10,616 nucleotides of DNA from CAYMCV01 sp964389005 (GTDB lineage Bacteria > Bacillota > Clostridia > Lachnospirales > Lachnospiraceae): positions 1 to 10,616 of the forward strand of contig CAYMCV010000087.1 of the NCBI GenBank assembly GCA_964389005.1. The letters are read 5' to 3'. The notes beneath the pieces were generated by a model. It was given only the letters and a program-made list of their open reading frames with translations, was not told the DNA's origin and made no database searches. Positions 6,048 to 10,616 of the stretch are shown here, piece after piece (position 1 is the stretch's first letter; every line of letters starts with the position of its first letter). A program made the translations under genes and the position numbers.

Positions 6048-6993
6048 CAAAAAGACAACAATTATCGTGATGATTGCCTTGATAATTACGGGAATTGTTT
6101 TTGGGTATTTCACCATCACATCGCGCTTCAAAGATAACGATAAGAGTGATGATTATTTGGCTGCCGACGGAGAAATTATCGATGTTGAGAAATATAGACA
6201 TCAAGGATCGGAGAATGATTATTATACATACACGGCGGAGATAACCTGCGTCATTGACGGGGAGGAGCGCGTCGTTTCGACACCGGACGAAGTCAAGAAG
6301 AAGTTAAAAGTCGGCAGGAACGTCATTGTTTTATACAAGGAAGGTATGCCGGAGGATTATTATATCGCCCAAAAAGATTGGTTGACAGGAAAATATCTGA
6401 CGTTGGGTTCACAGAACGACATGTTGCTTTTTATGAGCATTTTCTTTTTAACTTGCGGAATGTTACTGACCGGAATGCGATTGAAAAAGGGCATGGCACA
6501 GAGTTTGGTCATTTGTTGTCCATTAATGATTCTTGGTATTTTCGGGGCATGGGTCGGTATCGCGAATCGCGTATATCCGCTGTTATTGCTGCTTGTATTT
6601 ACCGCATTTGGCGCATTATCGTTATTCACAGATATTTTTGCTCCAAAAAAACAGCGCGATGCAGAGGATGAGAATTTAGTAAACAGTATAACTGTTTTTG
6701 TAACACAAGTATATGCAGACAGTGTGACATATCACAAGAACATTATCATGGAAGTTTATGGTGAGAATCCGATGTACTTTTATTACAGAGCAGATCAAAC
6801 AAGTGACATCGAGAATGGGAATGTTTTCACGCTCGATAAACGTAAAATAGCCGGTGCAAATACCGTGGAGATTGATGGGAAGCATATGCCGGACATTTCC
6901 TTCTTGCGCAGAGAGGACTTTGGTGAAGTTGATGAAACTGCAGCGAAACTCGTGCAGACAGTATTAAAGATTAATCCCGGTGCGCGAAGATAG
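6028..6993 (+). CDS. Membrane protein with DUF3592-like domain
   Basis: The 321-residue product has an N-terminal span (10-28), then a mostly beta, hydrophilic domain at about 43-118. That domain has the DUF3592-like flow of DGEIIDVEKYR, a Tyr-rich YYTYTAEITCVIDG strand, KVGRNVIVLYKEGMPEDYYI. Three more spans follow at about 131-150, 158-177 and 181-201, then a soluble tail of some 115 residues. DUF3592 proteins are membrane proteins of unknown function, so no reaction can be given. ATG 6028 follows GGAGG at six bases, inside the end of the upstream gene. The overlap implies co-expression and perhaps a physical partnership with the Cys-rich protein. Confidence 0.82.
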   Translation: MVVKEGNKKTTIIVMIALIITGIVFGYFTITSRFKDNDKSDDYLAADGEIIDVEKYRHQGSENDYYTYTAEITCVIDGEERVVSTPDEVKKKLKVGRNVIVLYKEGMPEDYYIAQKDWLTGKYLTLGSQNDMLLFMSIFFLTCGMLLTGMRLKKGMAQSLVICCPLMILGIFGAWVGIANRVYPLLLLLVFTAFGALSLFTDIFAPKKQRDAEDENLVNSITVFVTQVYADSVTYHKNIIMEVYGENPMYFYYRADQTSDIENGNVFTLDKRKIAGANTVEIDGKHMPDISFLRREDFGEVDETAAKLVQTVLKINPGARR

Positions 6994-7017
6994 GTTTTCG
7001 AATTGGAATACTTGGTC

Positions 7018-7046
7018 TTTACTTTTTTGCGTTAAAGTGTCATACT
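7018..7046 (+). promoter_or_regulatory. Possible promoter of acyl-CoA synthetase operon
   Basis: Within the 128-base gap 6994-7121, TTTACT (7018-7023), a 17-base spacer and CATACT (7041-7046) preceded by TGT form a candidate extended -10 promoter. A rival is TTAAAG (7032-7037), 17 bases, TATAAC (7055-7060). Neither is strong. No terminator for the upstream gene is visible here. Confidence 0.3.
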
Positions 7047-7121
7047 AAATGAAATATAACGAGATTGAGATGGACTCTGAACAGTAACGAGAAAATGAAG
7101 AATTGCGAGGAAGATGTGGTC

Positions 7122-8756
7122 ATGCCGATTACAGAGATTTTGGAACAGAATTGTAGGAAATTTGGAGAGGATATTTGTCTGGTTGAGATTAATCCCGAAA
7201 TTCAGGAGACCAAACGTGTTACTTGGAAGGAATATGAATTGATTGAAACGAATCCGACTTCGCATTACAGAAGAGAGATTACGTGGAATGTTTTTAACGA
7301 GAAGGCGAACAGATTTGCCAACATGCTTCTTTCACGAGGCGTAAAAAAGGGTGATAAAGTTGCCATTTTATTGATGAATTGTTTGGAGTGGTTACCGATT
7401 TATTTCGGCATTCTGAAGACCGGTGCACTGGCGGTTCCGTTGAACTTCCGTTATGCTTCGGATGAAATCAAGTATTGTCTGGAACTTGCGGATGTGGACA
7501 TTCTGGTATTCGGCCCCGAGTTTATCGGCCGTGTGGAAGAGATTGCTGAAGAAATCAGCCAGAAGCGTCTTCTGTTCTTTGTCGGAGACAGTTGTCCCAC
7601 ATTTGCGGAAGATTATCATTCTCTGGCAGCGAACTGCTCGAGTGTATCTCCGGCAATCACATTGACGGACGACGATGATGCGGCGATTTATTTTTCTTCC
7701 GGAACGACCGGTTTTCCGAAAGCAATTTTACATAAGCATCGTAGTTTGGTTCATTCATGCAAGGTGGAACAGAATCATCATGGTCAGACAAAGGACGACA
7801 TTTTCTTATGTATTCCACCTTTGTATCACACCGGGGCCAAAATGCATTGGTTCGGCAGTTTCTTAGTTGGCGGTAAGGCAATCCTCCTAAAAGGAACGAA
7901 ACCGAAACTCATATTGGATACCGTTTCCAAAGAGAAATGCACCATTGTATGGTTGCTCGTACCGTGGGCACAGGATATTTTGGATGCGATTGATAGCGGT
8001 GAAGTACAGTTGGGTGATTATGAATTGGCGCAGTGGCGTCTGATGCATATCGGTGCGCAGCCGGTACCGCCCAGTTTGATTGCACGTTGGCAGAAGGTAT
8101 TCCCGAAACATCAATATGATACGAATTACGGCTTGAGTGAGTCTATCGGCCCGGGTTGTGTTCATTTGGGTGTTGAGAACATACATAAAGTCGGAGCCAT
8201 CGGGAAGGCCGGATACGGCTGGGAAGTGAAGATTACCGATGAGAAACATAATCCCGTAGCAAAGGGTGAAGTCGGAGAACTAGCGGTTAAAGGGCCGGGG
8301 GTAATGACATGTTATTATAAAGACCCAAAAGCAACCGATGAGATCTTAATTGACGGATGGTTATATACCGGAGACATGGCGCAGGAGGATGAAGACGGTT
8401 TTATCTTCTTGGTTGACCGTAAAAAAGACGTTGTAATCAGTGGCGGCGAGAATATTTATCCGGTACAGATTGAAGATTTCCTTCGTGGGAATATTGCGAT
8501 TAAAGATGTAGCAGTTATTGGTATTCCGGATAAAAGACTCGGTGAAGCAACCGCAGCAATTATTGAAGTTAAAGACGGTTATCAGTTAACGGAGGAAGAA
8601 GTCGAAGAGTATTGTCACAAACTTCCGCGTTATAAACGTCCGCATAAGATTATTTTTGCGGATATACCGAGAAACCCGACCGGTAAGATTGAGAAGCCGA
8701 AGCTTCGAAAGATTTATTGCGGAGACAGCCTTGTGGCAGCGCAGAACAGAGGATAA
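7122..8756 (+). CDS. AMP-forming acyl-CoA synthetase / class I adenylate-forming enzyme
   Basis: The 544-residue product carries all core motifs of the ANL superfamily: the phosphate loop FSSGTTGFPK (191-200), NYGLSES (335-341, A5), YTGDM with D418, DRKKD with R433, GGENIYP, and the catalytic lysine in NPTGKIEK (K522). Such enzymes adenylate a carboxylic acid with ATP and pass the acyl group to CoA. The substrate cannot be read from the motifs; a fatty or aromatic acid is likely. The N-terminal region holds two similar motifs, VTWKEYELIE and ITWNVFNEKAN. ATG 7122 was chosen because GAGGAAG lies eight bases upstream and MPITEILE fits the family's usual start; ATG 7095 and TTG 7065 lack good sites. 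The gene stands 27 bases before an ABC exporter permease, suggesting one operon. Confidence 0.92.
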   Translation: MPITEILEQNCRKFGEDICLVEINPEIQETKRVTWKEYELIETNPTSHYRREITWNVFNEKANRFANMLLSRGVKKGDKVAILLMNCLEWLPIYFGILKTGALAVPLNFRYASDEIKYCLELADVDILVFGPEFIGRVEEIAEEISQKRLLFFVGDSCPTFAEDYHSLAANCSSVSPAITLTDDDDAAIYFSSGTTGFPKAILHKHRSLVHSCKVEQNHHGQTKDDIFLCIPPLYHTGAKMHWFGSFLVGGKAILLKGTKPKLILDTVSKEKCTIVWLLVPWAQDILDAIDSGEVQLGDYELAQWRLMHIGAQPVPPSLIARWQKVFPKHQYDTNYGLSESIGPGCVHLGVENIHKVGAIGKAGYGWEVKITDEKHNPVAKGEVGELAVKGPGVMTCYYKDPKATDEILIDGWLYTGDMAQEDEDGFIFLVDRKKDVVISGGENIYPVQIEDFLRGNIAIKDVAVIGIPDKRLGEATAAIIEVKDGYQLTEEEVEEYCHKLPRYKRPHKIIFADIPRNPTGKIEKPKLRKIYCGDSLVAAQNRG

Positions 8757-8783
8757 CGGCAGCCACGGACGAAAGGAAACGGC

Positions 8784-9632
8784 ATGCAGGCAGTCAGAGA
8801 GAGGAAGAGCATTCTGCATCGTTTGATGCATCAATTTCGAATATGGAAAGCAGTTGCTTTCGTAACAAATAAAGAGTGGGCGGCATATCGTACCCACTCT
8901 CTTGTTTCTGTTTTTGTCGGTCCGGTATACTTTGTTGTGCAATATTTTATCTGGACGTCGGTATACCAAGGCAAAGGTGCCATCAACGGAATGGAACTGT
9001 CACAGATGTTGACTTATTTTGGCGCGAATGCTTTGATTGGATATTTAACGATGGATTTTGCGGACTGGAATTTACAAATGCTGGTCAGAACAGGCAAGTT
9101 TATTACTTTTGCCATGCGTCCGCTGCATCATCGTTTTTTTGCATTTTCACAGAAATGCGGTCACCGCGTCTTGGGATTTTGTCTGGAATTTGTTCCGTGT
9201 TATATTTTATTTGTCCTTTTATTTGACGTAGATATGATGCCGAAACAAATCGGGTGGACCGTGTTGTCGGTGGCACTGGCATTTATGATGAATTTTTACA
9301 TTAATTATACCATAGGGTTGACGGCATTTTGGCTGACACAGTCGAGCGGAATCAGGCAGGTGTTCAATGTACTGACAAGCATTTTTTCGGGGGCGGTCAT
9401 TCCGCTTGTATTCTTTCCGAATTGGTTGCAATATGCATCTTTCTTTTTACCGTTTCAATATATTTCCTACGTACCTGCAATGGTGTTTACCGGCAGATAT
9501 GAACTGGCGGGAATTGTGATGTCAATTCCGCAGATTGTTTTGTTACAGGCGCTTGGTGTGTTGGTGATGTACTGTATTTGCGAGATTTTTTATCGATGCT
9601 CCATTAAAAGGTTTACAGGAGTAGGCGCATAA
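8784..9632 (+). CDS. ABC-2 permease, DUF990/ABC2_membrane_6 type (first)
   Basis: The 282-residue product has about six membrane spans (roughly 39-61, 75-92, 129-148, 155-175, 193-211, 240-270). Between the second and third spans lies the loop GKFITFAMRPLHHRFFAFSQ (104-123). A Gly...RPL loop of this kind is typical of this permease family and likely contacts the ATPase. It belongs with the permease set of the COG4587/COG3694 kind that pairs with a COG4586 ATPase; a related cyanobacterial set exports viologens. The substrate here is unknown. ATG 8784 follows AAAGGAAA. The next permease begins 33 bases after its stop. Confidence 0.85.
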   Translation: MQAVRERKSILHRLMHQFRIWKAVAFVTNKEWAAYRTHSLVSVFVGPVYFVVQYFIWTSVYQGKGAINGMELSQMLTYFGANALIGYLTMDFADWNLQMLVRTGKFITFAMRPLHHRFFAFSQKCGHRVLGFCLEFVPCYILFVLLFDVDMMPKQIGWTVLSVALAFMMNFYINYTIGLTAFWLTQSSGIRQVFNVLTSIFSGAVIPLVFFPNWLQYASFFLPFQYISYVPAMVFTGRYELAGIVMSIPQIVLLQALGVLVMYCICEIFYRCSIKRFTGVGA

Positions 9633-9665
9633 TGTGATTTGTGTAGCTGCATTTTGGAGGTACGA

Positions 9666-10445
9666 ATGAGATATCTAAAAATTTACCGGCAATGCATCCG
9701 CGTTTCCGTTGGACGTGCATTGACCTATCGTGCCAATTTCATATTGAGTTCCGTCATTATGCTCATCAGCAACATTTTGTTTCCGTTGGTGACTGTATTG
9801 ATTTACCGCTCGGATGCCGGGTTTTCGGGTTGGAGTTTCTGGGAAGTGCTTTTGATTCAATCCACATTTACCATGGCTATGGGAATTGCAAACTGTATGT
9901 TTTTTGGAATTCTGTGGGCAACGATGCAGAATATTGTTGACGGGACATTTGAAATAATACTGATCAAACCGGTGAATCCGATGTTCTATATGTTGGCGTC
10001 TACGTTTGAGATTGATAGTTTTGGCTTATTTTTGGGAGGTCTGGTTCTGTTTGTGTTGGCGGTTTGCAAAGTGGGTACGATGACCTTGGCCGGATGGTGT
10101 ATGTTCGCGTTATTCTTTATCGCAGGGATTTTTGTTTTGTTGGGTGTGGCGTTACTGATGGCGGCGGTGTCTTTTAAATGGGTCGGAAATTCACGAATAC
10201 CGGAGATTTTTACGAGTATCACAGACATTGGAAAATACCCGCAAAGCATTTTCCCAAAAAGCGTGGTGTTGTTTACGTCTTACATAATGCCGGTAGGAAT
10301 GATTGGCTTTTTTCCGGCATCGGCGTTATTGAACCGTATGCACTATGGAATGGTGTTTGCGGTGATACCGTGTGTTCTGTTTGCGATACTCGGTATTTTG
10401 ATCTATATTCGAATGATTCGGTTGTATGAAGGCGCAGGCAGTTGA
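9666..10445 (+). CDS. ABC-2 permease, COG3694-like (second)
   Basis: The 259-residue product has about six spans (roughly 23-47, 60-82, 115-134, 140-169, 205-220, 228-250). It has a cytoplasmic loop FEIILIKPVNPMFYML (95-110) and a KYPQSIFPKSV segment (190-200), both characteristic of this half of the transporter. It should pair with the first permease as a heterodimeric pore driven by the ATPase encoded next. ATG 9666 follows GGAGG at five bases; the TTG at 9639 is rejected because it would swallow that site. The stop codon TGA overlaps the -35 box of the ATPase promoter. Confidence 0.85.
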   Translation: MRYLKIYRQCIRVSVGRALTYRANFILSSVIMLISNILFPLVTVLIYRSDAGFSGWSFWEVLLIQSTFTMAMGIANCMFFGILWATMQNIVDGTFEIILIKPVNPMFYMLASTFEIDSFGLFLGGLVLFVLAVCKVGTMTLAGWCMFALFFIAGIFVLLGVALLMAAVSFKWVGNSRIPEIFTSITDIGKYPQSIFPKSVVLFTSYIMPVGMIGFFPASALLNRMHYGMVFAVIPCVLFAILGILIYIRMIRLYEGAGS

Positions 10446-10470
10446 GAAATTGAGACAATCTATATATAAT
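10442..10470 (+). promoter_or_regulatory. Promoter of ABC ATPase gene
   Basis: TTGAGA (10442-10447), exactly 17 bases, then a perfect TATAAT (10465-10470). The transcript would start near 10477 and have a leader of only about 14 bases, just enough for the AGAGG site. The ATPase may therefore be expressed apart from the permeases as well as with them. Confidence 0.75.
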
Positions 10471-10490
10471 AGAAGTGGCGAGAGGTTCAT

Positions 10491-10616
10491 ATGAGTTCAA
10501 TCATAAAAGTGGAAAATTTAACCAAGACTTATAAGACGTACCATCGTGGCGATGGAACAAAGGAAGTTATCAAAAGTTTCTTCCATCGCGAGAAGGTGTT
10601 GATTGATGCGGTTTGG
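10491..10616 (+). CDS. ABC transporter ATP-binding protein (3' partial)
   Basis: Only the first 42 codons are in the window. The start MSSIIKVENLTKTYKTY is the usual first strand of an ABC ATPase. The insertion that follows (HRGDGTKEVIKSFFHREK, then LIDAV) matches the N-terminal pattern of the COG4586 ATPases that partner DUF990-type permeases. Walker A lies beyond the edge. ATG 10491 follows AGAGG at five bases. It would energise the two permeases just upstream. Confidence 0.85.
   Translation, partial: MSSIIKVENLTKTYKTYHRGDGTKEVIKSFFHREKVLIDAVW

Noticed and set aside
7065..7121. Longer start for the acyl-CoA synthetase
   Set aside because: TTG 7065 and ATG 7095 lack good ribosome binding sites; ATG 7122 has one and matches the family's usual N-terminus.
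8586..8969. Minus-strand frame over the ligase end and first permease start
   Set aside because: Antisense to conserved motifs of two well-supported genes; no signals of its own.

Overview
The window looks like a chromosomal stretch from a Clostridia-type Firmicute (Bacillota), most probably a Lachnospiraceae-like anaerobe. The grounds are a moderate-to-low G+C content by eye, strong GGAGG-type ribosome binding sites before nearly every gene, sigma-A-like promoters, and an acyl-CoA synthetase and an ABC-2 exporter set of types I associate with that group. No rRNA, tRNA, insertion sequence or CRISPR array is visible, and no gene-free stretch exceeds about 130 bases.

Left part (1-3790). The window opens inside a gene whose last 310 codons encode an extremely acidic, tandemly repetitive tail: a 6-residue repeat, then a 12-residue repeat, then a 6-residue Pro/Glu repeat, ending in a short basic/aromatic peptide. 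Facing it, and ending only 15 bases away, is a minus-strand two-gene unit. It consists of an OLD-like ATPase fused to a TOPRIM nuclease domain (1809-3668), followed 26 bases later by a MerR-family regulator with a GyrI/BmrR-like ligand domain (949-1782). The nuclease carries a Cys cluster inserted in its ATPase region. This pair is the best candidate in the window for an unexplored defence or stress system. It shares a 122-base divergent promoter region with a flavin reductase, and the two promoters overlap.

Middle part (3791-6993). A flavoredoxin-like flavin reductase is followed at once by a strong promoter for a 122-residue zinc-ribbon protein and a 66-residue protein of unknown role. A clear Rho-independent terminator ends this unit. 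Only about 20 bases later begins a pair of overlapping membrane-protein genes, one Cys-rich and of unknown family, one with a DUF3592-like domain.

Right part (7122-10616). An AMP-forming acyl-CoA synthetase/ligase with all core motifs is followed closely by two ABC-2 permeases of the DUF990/ABC2_membrane_6 type. The start of their cognate ATPase runs off the window edge and has its own promoter. The order suggests one transport operon with an acyl-activating enzyme at its head, but the substrate cannot be read from the sequence.

Functions are assigned from motifs recognised by eye; no database search was possible.
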